From Musicola paradisiaca NCPPB 2511 (GTDB taxonomy: Bacteria; Pseudomonadota; Gammaproteobacteria; Enterobacterales; Enterobacteriaceae), in contig NZ_CM001857.1 of assembly GCF_000400505.1 (NCBI RefSeq), positions 4,150,374 through 4,214,373 on the forward strand: DNA of 64,000 nt, in the 5' to 3' direction. The notes below the pieces were generated by a model that made no database searches, was not told where the DNA came from, and worked only from the letters and a program-made list of their open reading frames with translations. Below, one piece after another: positions 39,386 through 50,507 of this stretch. The translations under genes and the position numbers were made by a program. Within the stretch, counting starts at the first letter, position 1. Each line of letters opens with the position of its first letter.

Positions 39386-42300
39386 ATGTTGTACGATGCA
39401 TCCCATGAAAGAGACAACTGTGGTTTCGGATTGATCGCCCATATAGAAGGTGAACCGAGCCACAAGGTTGTACGGACGGCGATCCACGCCCTCGCCCGCA
39501 TGCAGCACCGCGGTGCAATCCTTGCAGATGGCAAGACCGGCGACGGTTGCGGGTTGCTGCTTCAAAAACCCGATCGTTTTTTCCGTCTGGTGGCGGAAGA
39601 ACGAGGCTGGCGTCTGGCCAACAATTACGCCGTCGGCATGCTGTTTCTGAGCCAGGATGAAGAAAAAGCCCGCGCTACCCGCCGCATTGTGGAAGAAGAG
39701 CTGCAAAACGAAACGCTGTCGGTGCTTGGCTGGCGCGAAGTGCCCACCAACCCCGATGTTCTGGGTGAAATCGCACTCTCTTCCCTGCCGCGCATAGAGC
39801 AAATTTTTGTCAACGCTCCGGCCGGCTGGCGTCCGCGAGATATGGAGCGCCGCCTGTTCATGGCGCGTCGCCGTATCGAAAAACGCATCCAGGACAAAGA
39901 TTTTTATGTGTGCAGCTTTTCCAACCTGGTGAACATTTACAAAGGCCTGTGTATGCCGGCCGACCTGTCACGTTTCTATCTTGATCTGGCAGACTTGCGC
40001 CTGGAATCCGCTATTTGTCTGTTCCACCAGCGTTTCTCGACCAATACCGTACCACGCTGGCGTCTGGCGCAACCGTTCCGCTATCTGGCGCACAACGGCG
40101 AAATCAACACCATTACCGGCAACCGTCAATGGGCTCGCGCCCGCGCTTATAAATTCAAGACGCCGCTCATCCCGGATCTGTTGGATGCCGCGCCGTTTGT
40201 GGACGAAACCGGCTCCGATTCCATGTCGCTGGATAATATGCTGGAACTGTTTCTGGCGGGCGGGATGGATATCGTGCGCGCCATGCGTTTGTTGGTTCCA
40301 CCGGCATGGCAGAACAACCCGAATATGGATCCGGAACTGCGCGCTTTCTTCGATTTCAACTCCATGCATATGGAACCATGGGACGGCCCGGCAGGGTTAG
40401 TGCTCTCCGACGGTCGCTATGCGGCCTGTAACCTTGACCGTAACGGTCTGAGGCCGGCGCGTTATGTGATTACCAAAGACAAACTGATCACCTGCGCCTC
40501 TGAAGTCGGTATCTGGGATTACCAACCGGATGAAGTGGTGGAAAAAGGCCGCGTTGGGCCGGGCGAGCTGATGGTTATCGACACCCGTACCGGCCGCATC
40601 CTGCATTCCACGGAAACCGATGACGACCTGAAGAGCCGCCATCCGTACAAAGAATGGATGGAAAGAAACGTTAAACGTCTGGTGCCCTTTGAAGAACTGC
40701 CGGACGATCAGGTCGGCAACCGTGAATTCGACGATGCGCTGCTGGAGACATACCAGAAGCAGTTCGGCTACTCGAATGAAGAGTTGGATCAGATAATCCG
40801 CGTGCTGGGGGAAAACGGGCAGGAAGCCGTCGGCTCCATGGGCGACGATACGCCATTCGCCGTGCTGTCCAGCCGCCCGCGCATCATTTACGACTATTTC
40901 CGTCAACAGTTCGCACAGGTCACGAACCCACCGATCGACCCGTTGCGCGAAGCGCACGTCATGTCGCTCGCCACCTGTATCGGCCGCGAAATGAACGTAT
41001 TCTGCGAAGCGGAAGGCCAGGCGCACCGTTTAAGTTTCAAGTCGCCCATCCTGCTCTACTCCGACTTCATCCAGTTGATCAATCAGGATCCGGCGCATTA
41101 TCGCGCGGAAAAGATCGACCTGACGTTCGACCCGCAGCAGCAATCACTGCAGGAAACCATCGAGAAACTGTGTGACGAAGCGGAATACAAAGTACGTGCC
41201 GGTGCGGTATTGCTGGTATTAACCGATCGCGGTATCGCACAGGATCGTCTCCCGGTTCCGGCGCCGATGGCGGTAGGCGCCATCCAGACTCGTCTGGTGG
41301 AAAAGAGCCTGCGCTGCGACGCCAACATTATCGTGGAAACCGGCAGCGCACGCGACCCGCACCACTTTGCGGTGCTGCTCGGTTTCGGCGCTACCGCCGT
41401 CTACCCCTATCTGGCTTACGAAACACTGGCTCGTCTGGTGGACAGCAATACCATCGACAAACCTTACCGTGCCGTGATGCAGAACTATCGCAACGGTATC
41501 AACAAAGGTCTGTATAAGATCATGTCCAAAATGGGCATTTCCACCATCGCTTCTTACCGCTGCTCTAAGCTGTTTGAAGCCGTCGGCCTGCATAAAGACG
41601 TCTCGTCCCGTTGTTTCCACGGCGCGGTGAGCCGCATCGGCGGCGCCAATTTCAGCGATTTCGAACAGGATCTGCGCAATCTGTCCAAACGCGCCTGGCT
41701 GAAGCGTCAGAAGCTCGAACAGGGCGGCCTGTTGAAGTTCGTCTACGGCGGTGAATATCACGCCTACAATCCGGATGTCGTTAAAACGCTGCAAACCGCC
41801 GTTCATAGCGGCGACTACAACGACTACCAAAAATACGCTCGACTGGTGAATGAGCGTCCGGTTGCGACGCTGCGTGATCTGCTGGCGATCCAGCCGCAGG
41901 AAGGCACGGCCATTTCTATCGATGAGGTAGAGCCGGCAACCGAACTGTTCAAACGCTTCGACACCGCGGCGATGTCCATCGGCGCATTGAGCCCGGAAGC
42001 GCACGAGTCGCTGGCGGAAGCGATGAACAGCCTGGGAGGTTTCTCCAACTCCGGCGAAGGCGGCGAGGATCCGGCGCGTTACGGCACCAACAAGGTTTCC
42101 CGTATCAAGCAAGTCGCCTCCGGTCGCTTCGGGGTGACTCCGGCTTATTTGATCAACGCCGATGTCATCCAGATCAAAGTGGCGCAAGGCGCTAAACCAG
42201 GTGAAGGCGGCCAGTTGCCGGGCGACAAGGTAACGCCGTACATCGCCAGACTGCGCTATTCCGTGCCGGGCGTGACGCTGATTTCGCCGCCGCCGCACCA

Positions 42301-43846
42301 TGATATCTACTCGATCGAAGACCTGGCTCAGTTGATTTTCGACCTGAAACAGATCAACCCGAAAGCGATGATTTCAGTCAAGCTGGTCTCCGAACCGGGC
42401 GTCGGCACCATCGCCACCGGCGTCGCCAAAGCTTACGCCGATTTGATCACCATCGCCGGCTACGACGGCGGTACCGGCGCCAGCCCGCTGACCTCGGTGA
42501 AATATGCCGGCAGCCCGTGGGAGCTTGGTCTGGTGGAAACCCAGCAATCACTGGTTGCCAACGGTCTGCGCCATAAAATCCGTCTACAGGTGGACGGCGG
42601 GCTGAAAACCGGTCAGGACATCGTCAAAGCCGCCATTCTGGGTGCTGAAAGCTTTGGGTTCGGTACCGGGCCAATGGTGGCGCTCGGATGTAAATATCTG
42701 CGTATCTGCCATCTGAACAACTGCGCCACCGGCGTAGCGACTCAGGACGATAAACTGCGGCGCGATCACTACCACGGTCTGCCGGAGCGCGTGGTCAATT
42801 ACTTCACGTTCATTGCGCGGGAGACCCGCGAATTGATGGCGGAGTTGGGCGTCAATCGCCTGGTCGATCTGATCGGCCGTACCGATCTGTTACTTGAGCT
42901 GGATGGCATCACCGCCAAACAGAACAAACTGGATCTGTCGCCGTTGCTGCATACCGTCGCCCCACAGCCGGGCAAGGCGTTGTACTGCACCGAGAGCAAT
43001 CCGCCGTTCGACCACGGTCTGCTCAATAAAGCGCTGTTAGAAAAAGCGCAGGCCCATGTGGATGCAAAACAGAGCAAGACGCTGTATTTCGATATCCGCA
43101 ATACCGACCGCTCGGTTGGCGCGACGCTGTCCGGCATCATTGCGGCCAAGCATGGCGACCAGGGGCTGGCGAGCGATCCGATCAAGGCCAACTTCACCGG
43201 TACCGCAGGCCAGAGTTTCGGCGTGTGGAATGCTGGCGGCGTAGAACTGACGCTGACCGGCGACGCTAACGACTATGTCGGCAAAGGCATGGCAGGCGGG
43301 GTCATTTCCATCCGTCCTCCGGTGGGTTCGGCGTTCCGCAGCCACGAAGCCAGTATTATTGGCAATACCTGCCTGTACGGCGCTACCGGCGGCAAGCTGT
43401 TCGCCGCAGGACGTGCGGGAGAACGTTTTGCTGTACGTAATTCCGGCGCTATTACCGTGGTGGAAGGCATCGGCGATAACGGGTGCGAATACATGACCGG
43501 CGGCATCGTCTGCATCCTTGGCCGCACCGGCGTCAACTTCGGTGCGGGGATGACCGGCGGCTTCGCGTATGTGCTGGACGAGGATGGCGAATTCCGCAAG
43601 CGCGTCAACGCGGAGCTGGTGGAAGTCCTGGAGGTCGAAAATCTGGCGATCCACGAAGAACACTTGCGCGGTCTGATTACCGAGCACGCTCAGCACACCG
43701 GCTCCCAGCGTGCCGAAGAGATGCTGGCCAACTGGCCGGCATGGGCGTCGAAGTTCTCGCTGGTCAAACCGAAATCAAGCGATGTGAAGGCATTGTTGGG
43801 TCATCGTAGTCGTTCCGCAGCGGAGCTGCGGGTACAGGCGCAGTAA
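39386..43846 (+). CDS. gltB: glutamate synthase (NADPH) large subunit GltB
   Basis: A 1486-residue enzyme making two glutamates from glutamine and 2-oxoglutarate, with GltD supplying electrons. The N-terminal nucleophile of the glutaminase domain is C12 (RDNCGFG), exposed after removal of an 11-residue propeptide; E. coli has a longer propeptide. The FMN/synthase domain covers about 800-1200, with the 3Fe-4S cysteines in CKYLRICHLNNC; the C-terminal beta-helix domain ends KALLGHRSRSAAELRVQAQ as in E. coli. gltD follows after 9 bp. Confidence 0.97.
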   Translation: MLYDASHERDNCGFGLIAHIEGEPSHKVVRTAIHALARMQHRGAILADGKTGDGCGLLLQKPDRFFRLVAEERGWRLANNYAVGMLFLSQDEEKARATRRIVEEELQNETLSVLGWREVPTNPDVLGEIALSSLPRIEQIFVNAPAGWRPRDMERRLFMARRRIEKRIQDKDFYVCSFSNLVNIYKGLCMPADLSRFYLDLADLRLESAICLFHQRFSTNTVPRWRLAQPFRYLAHNGEINTITGNRQWARARAYKFKTPLIPDLLDAAPFVDETGSDSMSLDNMLELFLAGGMDIVRAMRLLVPPAWQNNPNMDPELRAFFDFNSMHMEPWDGPAGLVLSDGRYAACNLDRNGLRPARYVITKDKLITCASEVGIWDYQPDEVVEKGRVGPGELMVIDTRTGRILHSTETDDDLKSRHPYKEWMERNVKRLVPFEELPDDQVGNREFDDALLETYQKQFGYSNEELDQIIRVLGENGQEAVGSMGDDTPFAVLSSRPRIIYDYFRQQFAQVTNPPIDPLREAHVMSLATCIGREMNVFCEAEGQAHRLSFKSPILLYSDFIQLINQDPAHYRAEKIDLTFDPQQQSLQETIEKLCDEAEYKVRAGAVLLVLTDRGIAQDRLPVPAPMAVGAIQTRLVEKSLRCDANIIVETGSARDPHHFAVLLGFGATAVYPYLAYETLARLVDSNTIDKPYRAVMQNYRNGINKGLYKIMSKMGISTIASYRCSKLFEAVGLHKDVSSRCFHGAVSRIGGANFSDFEQDLRNLSKRAWLKRQKLEQGGLLKFVYGGEYHAYNPDVVKTLQTAVHSGDYNDYQKYARLVNERPVATLRDLLAIQPQEGTAISIDEVEPATELFKRFDTAAMSIGALSPEAHESLAEAMNSLGGFSNSGEGGEDPARYGTNKVSRIKQVASGRFGVTPAYLINADVIQIKVAQGAKPGEGGQLPGDKVTPYIARLRYSVPGVTLISPPPHHDIYSIEDLAQLIFDLKQINPKAMISVKLVSEPGVGTIATGVAKAYADLITIAGYDGGTGASPLTSVKYAGSPWELGLVETQQSLVANGLRHKIRLQVDGGLKTGQDIVKAAILGAESFGFGTGPMVALGCKYLRICHLNNCATGVATQDDKLRRDHYHGLPERVVNYFTFIARETRELMAELGVNRLVDLIGRTDLLLELDGITAKQNKLDLSPLLHTVAPQPGKALYCTESNPPFDHGLLNKALLEKAQAHVDAKQSKTLYFDIRNTDRSVGATLSGIIAAKHGDQGLASDPIKANFTGTAGQSFGVWNAGGVELTLTGDANDYVGKGMAGGVISIRPPVGSAFRSHEASIIGNTCLYGATGGKLFAAGRAGERFAVRNSGAITVVEGIGDNGCEYMTGGIVCILGRTGVNFGAGMTGGFAYVLDEDGEFRKRVNAELVEVLEVENLAIHEEHLRGLITEHAQHTGSQRAEEMLANWPAWASKFSLVKPKSSDVKALLGHRSRSAAELRVQAQ

Positions 43847-45274
<1,428 letters not shown>

Positions 45275-45312
45275 TTAGAGGAGCCTGGGCTCCCGGCAGC
45301 AACACCTTGATA

Positions 45313-45349
45313 GGGTGAGGTTTCATCCTGAAACCTCACCCATTTTTTT
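45313..45349 (+). terminator. terminator of gltBD
   Basis: GGGTGAGGTTTC pairs with GAAACCTCACCC (12 bp, 5-base loop) and is followed by A and seven T residues. Strong intrinsic terminator; its end touches the stop region of the convergent GFA gene. Confidence 0.95.
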
Positions 45350-45776
45350 AGCGAAGATCGTCCTGCCGGGGCAGGTACCGATCGATGATGTCCTGCTCAG
45401 TCAGCATCGGCGTCTGCTGTGCGAAATCGTAGTAATTCGGCTTGTTATCAACATAGATCTGGGAAACCAATCGCTTTTCACCGTCAGGAAACAACCCCGC
45501 CGACAATTCGTAGGTTTCAGGCTCCAGTAATCGATAAAACAGATGTGTCCCGCAGACACGGCAAAATGCCCGTTCCGCCCAATCGGAAGAGCGATAACGG
45601 GTAATATGCTCAACGCCTTCGAGGAACACACCGTCTGGACATTCAACGGCCATTAATGGCCCACTTCCCCATGTACGACATGTACCGCAATGACACAGAG
45701 TGACATCATGAAGGTATTGTTCAGGTGCGGTTATTGTTACCGCTCCACATAGGCACCGCCCTTTACTGGTTTTCAT
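45348..45776 (-). CDS. GFA-family (Mss4-like) zinc protein
   Basis: A 142-residue protein of the glutathione-dependent formaldehyde-activating enzyme family. The zinc-binding cysteines are visible: CLCG near the N-terminus, CHCGTCRTWG, and CRVCG. Family members are often of unproven function; the named activity is known only for a few. The start is the second of two adjacent ATGs, 5 bases after GGAGG; the frame is open to 45917 but has no homology there. Flanked by terminators on both sides, so monocistronic. Confidence 0.82.
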   Translation of the reverse strand: MKTSKGRCLCGAVTITAPEQYLHDVTLCHCGTCRTWGSGPLMAVECPDGVFLEGVEHITRYRSSDWAERAFCRVCGTHLFYRLLEPETYELSAGLFPDGEKRLVSQIYVDNKPNYYDFAQQTPMLTEQDIIDRYLPRQDDLR

Positions 45777-45900
45777 CATTTCCTCCTTTGGATCAAGACC
45801 CAATGGATAACGCAACATAAACAGCAAATGACCGTGATTTTCCGACTTTCGACCAGTACCCCCAGATCTCGGGAGGAGGATGGGGATGAAGGCTGACAAT

Positions 45901-45930
45901 AAAAAAGGGCATTCCACATGCCCTTTTTTT
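45901..45930. terminator. bidirectional terminator downstream of sspB
   Basis: GGGCAT/ATGCCC stem extended by A6/T6 pairing around a 5-base loop, with T-runs readable on both strands. On the minus strand it ends the sspA-sspB transcript. Confidence 0.9.
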
Positions 45931-45941
45931 ATTATTTACAA

Positions 45942-46439
45942 CTACTTGACCACCCGTAGAGAAGGTCTTCCTCCCCTTGGCGGCTGTGGTGGTTCATTCT
46001 CGGGATCGTCGCCGGCGTTTACCGACTCCTCATTATCCACCACTGACATTAGCGCTGGCTTCTGTTCGTTCTCAATCTGATCCTGTTCACCGAACTCTTC
46101 AACGATTTCATAAGCCGGTTCAGGCTCAAACATGGTGCCGGCGCCGTTTTCACGGGCATAGATCGCCATCACGGCAGCCATGGGCACAAAGACCTGACGC
46201 GGAACACCGCCGAAACGCGCATTGAAACGCACGCTATCGTCAGCCAGTTCGAGATTCCCCACGGCACGAGGCGCTATATTCAGGACAATCTGCCCGTCGC
46301 GGGCAAATTCCATCGGAACCTGAACACCGGGCACCGCCACATCAACAACCAGATGGGGAGTTAACTGGTTGTCCAGCAGCCAATCATAAAAAGCGCGCAG
46401 TAAATACGGGCGACGCGGCGAGAGCTGAGACAACGTCAT
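45942..46439 (-). CDS. sspB: ClpXP adaptor SspB
   Basis: A 165-residue adaptor that binds ssrA-tagged proteins and the RseA fragment and delivers them to ClpXP. The folded domain is residues 1-115 (SPRRPYLLRAFYDWLLDNQLTPHLVVD is shared with E. coli). An acidic, flexible linker follows, and the ClpX-docking tail is RPSLRVVK at the C-terminus. Five bp downstream of sspA. Its role in clearing the RseA fragment connects it to DegS encoded 6 kb away. Confidence 0.95.
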   Translation of the reverse strand: MTLSQLSPRRPYLLRAFYDWLLDNQLTPHLVVDVAVPGVQVPMEFARDGQIVLNIAPRAVGNLELADDSVRFNARFGGVPRQVFVPMAAVMAIYARENGAGTMFEPEPAYEIVEEFGEQDQIENEQKPALMSVVDNEESVNAGDDPENEPPQPPRGGRPSLRVVK

Positions 46440-46444
46440 GTTGC

Positions 46445-47086
46445 TTAGCCTCTGGTCTGCAGGCGGATTTCGCGCTCGGCTTCGGTCAGAGAAGCCAGGA
46501 AAGCGTCACGCTCGAATACACGGGTCATATACGCCTTTAGTTCCTTCGCACCAGAACCGCTCAATTCAATGCCTAGCAGCGGCAAACGCCACAACAACGG
46601 CGCCAGATAGCAATCCACCAAGCTGAATTCTTCACTCATGAAATAAGGCGCTTCATTGAACACCGGGGCAATCGCCAGCAGTTCTTCTCTCAGTTGCTTG
46701 CGCGCTGCTTCTACATCCTGGGCGTTGCCGTTCAGAATGGTTTTCAGCAACGAGTACCAGTCCTGCTCGATGCGATGCATCATCAGGCGGCTGTTGCCAC
46801 GGGCAACCGGATAAACCGGCATCAACGGTGGATGCGGGAAACGCTCATCCAAATATTCCATGATGATGCGTGATTCATACAGAGTCAGTTCACGATCAAC
46901 CAGCGTAGGCACAGAACCGTAAGGGTTGAGGTCAATAAGATCCTGCGGCAGATTATCCATGTCTACCTGCTCAATCTCGACACTCACTCCTTTTTCAGCC
47001 AGCACGATACGAACCTGATGGCTAAAAATGTCGGACGGACCGGAAAACAGCGTCATTACCGAACGTTTGTTGGCAGCGACAGCCAT
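46445..47086 (-). CDS. sspA: stringent starvation protein SspA
   Basis: A 213-residue GST-fold protein that binds RNA polymerase with sigma-70 and represses hns, affecting stationary-phase survival and virulence genes. The GST-like N-domain begins VMTLFSGPSDIFSHQVRIVL; the surface loop PHPPLMPVYP, important in E. coli for polymerase contact, is present (about residues 84-93). Start at 47086 with TTGGAGG; the longer frame to 47119 is rejected. Operon with sspB. Confidence 0.95.
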   Translation of the reverse strand: MAVAANKRSVMTLFSGPSDIFSHQVRIVLAEKGVSVEIEQVDMDNLPQDLIDLNPYGSVPTLVDRELTLYESRIIMEYLDERFPHPPLMPVYPVARGNSRLMMHRIEQDWYSLLKTILNGNAQDVEAARKQLREELLAIAPVFNEAPYFMSEEFSLVDCYLAPLLWRLPLLGIELSGSGAKELKAYMTRVFERDAFLASLTEAEREIRLQTRG

Positions 47087-47349
47087 GAAAACCTCCAAGT
47101 TATCGAAAAAATACGGCAAATTACCGACCGAATACTATCCTGCAGACCTTGCCGTGTTTGCGTTTCTGACTGACGAGAAAGAAACCTGACGACACATGTC
47201 GTTCTGTAAACATTACTAGCTGGCAAACAGGCACAAAACTGGGCGACAGTGTACCAGATTCTGTTTGTTTTGTGGGGAGATAAGCATTTCCCCATCAATA
47301 ACCATATGTAAATTAATAATATTTTTTAAACACTATCGAATTTTTGACA

Positions 47350-47381
47350 AAAAAAAACCCGGTGAGAAACACCGGGTTTTT
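47350..47381 (-). terminator. terminator of rplM-rpsI
   Basis: ACCCGGTG/CACCGGGT stem with AAA/TTT extension and an AGAAA loop; long T-run on the minus strand after the stem. It also has T residues on the plus strand. Confidence 0.92.
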
Positions 47382-47410
47382 CGTCGATTCGGCTGCCAAG
47401 CAGCAAGAAA

Positions 47411-47806
<396 letters not shown>

Positions 47807-47818
47807 CTATAATCCCGA

Positions 47819-48268
<450 letters not shown>

Positions 48269-48419
48269 TTACACGTTGGTGAACGCCCAAACGCTTCATA
48301 AATATAGTGTTTTGAGGTTCACACGGCTATCTAGTCCAGCAAACCTACCCCTTCGAATAGCTATTGCCAGCGCGATTAAAGTTTCGGGAAAAAACTTTGT
48401 TGTAACGTGGGGTCGCAAG

Positions 48420-48448
48420 ATTATAGAGAAGTCGATCGGAAAGGTCGA
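48420..48448 (-). promoter_or_regulatory. rplM promoter with stringent-type discriminator
   Basis: On the minus strand TCGACC (-35, 48443-48448) and a perfect TATAAT (-10, 48420-48425) are 17 bp apart, followed by CTTGCGACCCC, a GC-rich discriminator expected for ppGpp-inhibited ribosomal promoters. Confidence 0.8.
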
Positions 48449-48515
48449 CCTTTTTTCTGCTATGCATCATACAAATGGATGCCAGGGAAAAAAGGCCGTG
48501 CCCAAACGCATCGAA

Positions 48516-49646
48516 TCAAGGCAGATGAGGTTGGCGCAGATACTCTTCGCTTTGCATTTCCTGCAGACGCGACAAACAGCGCTGATACTCAAATTTCAGA
48601 TGATGCCCCTGATAAATCTCAAACATCGGACTTTCCGCTGAAATCACCAGTTTCACACGACGTTCATAAAATTCGTCAACCAACGCCAGAAAACGCCGGG
48701 CGGCGTTTTCTTCCTTTGCGCCCATCACGGTGACATGGTGCAACAACACCGTGTGATACAGACGAGATAGTGCAATATAGTCATTCTGGCTACGCGCCTC
48801 CAGGCAAAGCGTCGGAAAATCGATCGACAACACGCCATCGCCAGCACTTAGCGTAGGCATAGCGCGATGATTGATCTCCAACACCGGTCCAGGGTGACGA
48901 TATTCATGGCCGGATAATCGGCCGAACATCGTCCTCATGACTGCATCGGTCTCATCATTCAACGGTGTCAGGTAAAGGTGGGCCTGAGTCAACGTACGCA
49001 ACCGGTAATCAATGCCGGCATCGACATTCCTCACCTCGCAATATTGCTTTATCAATTCGATTGCCGGCAGGAAACGCGAGCGTTGTAACCCATTGCGATA
49101 CAGTTCGTCCGGCGGAATATTTGATGTCGCTACCAGGGCGATGCCGCGTTCAAACAGCGCTTTCAATAACTCGGCCAGTAGCATGGCATCGGTGATATCA
49201 GAAACAAAAAACTCATCAAAGCAGAGAACGTCCGTTTGCGCCTTAAAGCCATCGGCGACTTTTTCCAGCGGATTTTCCTGCCCTTGCAACTGATTCAACT
49301 CCTCATGCACCCGTAGCATGAAGCGATGAAAATGTAGCCGTAATTTTCTCTCCGAGGGCAAACTGTGGAAAAACATATCCATTAACCAGGTCTTTCCACG
49401 CCCGACACCGCCCCACATGTACAATCCCGTTACCGGTTCCCGATGCGGCTCGTGTTTTCCTCCCAGTAAAGAGCGCCAACGCGACCACATCCCGGTAGCA
49501 GGCTCAACGTTCACCCATACCTGTTCCGTCAACGCCTGGTGAATTTCATCGAGTCGCATAATCGTCTGCCGCTGCACCTCATCCGGCTGATACTCCTCCG
49601 CTGAGAGGGCCTGTTGATACAGTGATAAAGGGGTAATTCTTTGCAT
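48516..49646 (-). CDS. zapE: cell division AFG1-type ATPase ZapE
   Basis: A 376-residue P-loop ATPase that binds FtsZ and affects Z-ring stability, notably under low oxygen. Walker A is GGVGRGKTWLMD (about 80-91), and Walker B LCFDEFFVSDI is about 40 residues further. The LHFHRFMLRVHEEL segment is family-specific. Start by homology at 49646; no strong ribosome site is seen before it or before the ATG at 49661. Divergent from zapG. Confidence 0.94.
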   Translation of the reverse strand: MQRITPLSLYQQALSAEEYQPDEVQRQTIMRLDEIHQALTEQVWVNVEPATGMWSRWRSLLGGKHEPHREPVTGLYMWGGVGRGKTWLMDMFFHSLPSERKLRLHFHRFMLRVHEELNQLQGQENPLEKVADGFKAQTDVLCFDEFFVSDITDAMLLAELLKALFERGIALVATSNIPPDELYRNGLQRSRFLPAIELIKQYCEVRNVDAGIDYRLRTLTQAHLYLTPLNDETDAVMRTMFGRLSGHEYRHPGPVLEINHRAMPTLSAGDGVLSIDFPTLCLEARSQNDYIALSRLYHTVLLHHVTVMGAKEENAARRFLALVDEFYERRVKLVISAESPMFEIYQGHHLKFEYQRCLSRLQEMQSEEYLRQPHLP

Positions 49647-49865
49647 AGCGCCAAAATCCATGAGAAAAAATTTCGTTATGATTTATCGTTCGTTGACGTC
49701 GCTTTGACCGGTAATCGTGGCAATTCCCCACCACACATCCACACGCCATTCCGCCATACCATACGACATCATGCCTCGGGGCTCCACTCCAGTCAGGTTA
49801 GCGGTTATAGTGGCTATTATTAAGTGAAAAGCCCTACGGAACAACGAAGTCAAATAGGAGTCATT

Positions 49866-50270
49866 ATGGCCTGGGAGTACGCGCTGATTGGATTAGTTAT
49901 CGGTGTCATTATTGGTGCTGTCGCCATGCGTTTCGGTAATCGTAAGCTGCGTCAGCAACAGGTATTGCAAAGCGAACTGGAGAAAAACAAAACGGAATTG
50001 GAACAGTATCGTCAGGAGTTAGTGACCCATTTTGCTCACAGTGCAGAGCTGCTCGACAACATGGCTCGCGATTACCGCCAGCTCTACCAGCATATGGCCA
50101 AGAGCTCCAATAACCTGTTGCCTGATACGCCAGTACACGAAAACCCTTTCCGCTATCGGCTGACTGAAGCAGAATCCGACAACGATCAGGCGCCGGTGAA
50201 TATGCCGCCGCGTGATTACTCGGATGGTGCGTCCGGCCTGTTGCAAGGTTCGCGGCCTGCCAGCAAGTAA
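49866..50270 (+). CDS. zapG: inner-membrane DUF1043 protein ZapG (YhcB)
   Basis: A 134-residue protein with a single N-terminal membrane helix (about 5-22) followed by a long coiled coil (residues 26-75) and a disordered tail. In E. coli YhcB affects cell-envelope growth and division. AGGAG lies 6 bases before the ATG at 49866; the 14-codon upstream extension is rejected. Followed by an intrinsic terminator, so separate from degQ. Confidence 0.93.
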   Translation: MAWEYALIGLVIGVIIGAVAMRFGNRKLRQQQVLQSELEKNKTELEQYRQELVTHFAHSAELLDNMARDYRQLYQHMAKSSNNLLPDTPVHENPFRYRLTEAESDNDQAPVNMPPRDYSDGASGLLQGSRPASK

Positions 50271-50286
50271 TTCGATGCCAGACATG

Positions 50287-50316
50287 AACGGGATGCAAAG
50301 TTGCATCCCGTTTTTA
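50287..50316 (+). terminator. terminator of zapG
   Basis: AACGGGATGCA/TGCATCCCGTT (11 bp, 4-base loop) followed by a run of T residues. Confidence 0.92.
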
Positions 50317-50405
50317 TAGAAAAAACAAACACTCCGGACAATTTCTTTTATTCAGTATCGCCGTTCGGGTCAGATGGCGGTTACATTCTGCTGACGAAAT
50401 AGCAG

Positions 50406-50433
50406 TGAACTTTACACATTGCCCCAGGTCTGA
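50406..50433 (+). promoter_or_regulatory. candidate sigma-E promoter of degQ
   Basis: TGAACTT (50406-50412), a 16-bp spacer, then TCTGA (50429-50433). Both boxes and the spacing are the same as I recall for E. coli rpoH P3, and fit the degP-type sigma-E consensus. Transcription would start near 50440, some 68 bp before the degQ ATG. This was the only such match I found by eye in the window. Confidence 0.55.
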
Positions 50434-50507
50434 CTCTTCACCGTAAGTTTGAGTTTATATATCATCGTTTTATTCATACGCAGGTCGTGAGAGAGAGTTA
50501 ACAATCA

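Noticed and set aside
41219-42301. 360-codon open frame antisense to gltB
   Set aside because: Shadow of GltB codon usage; no ribosome site or recognisable domain.
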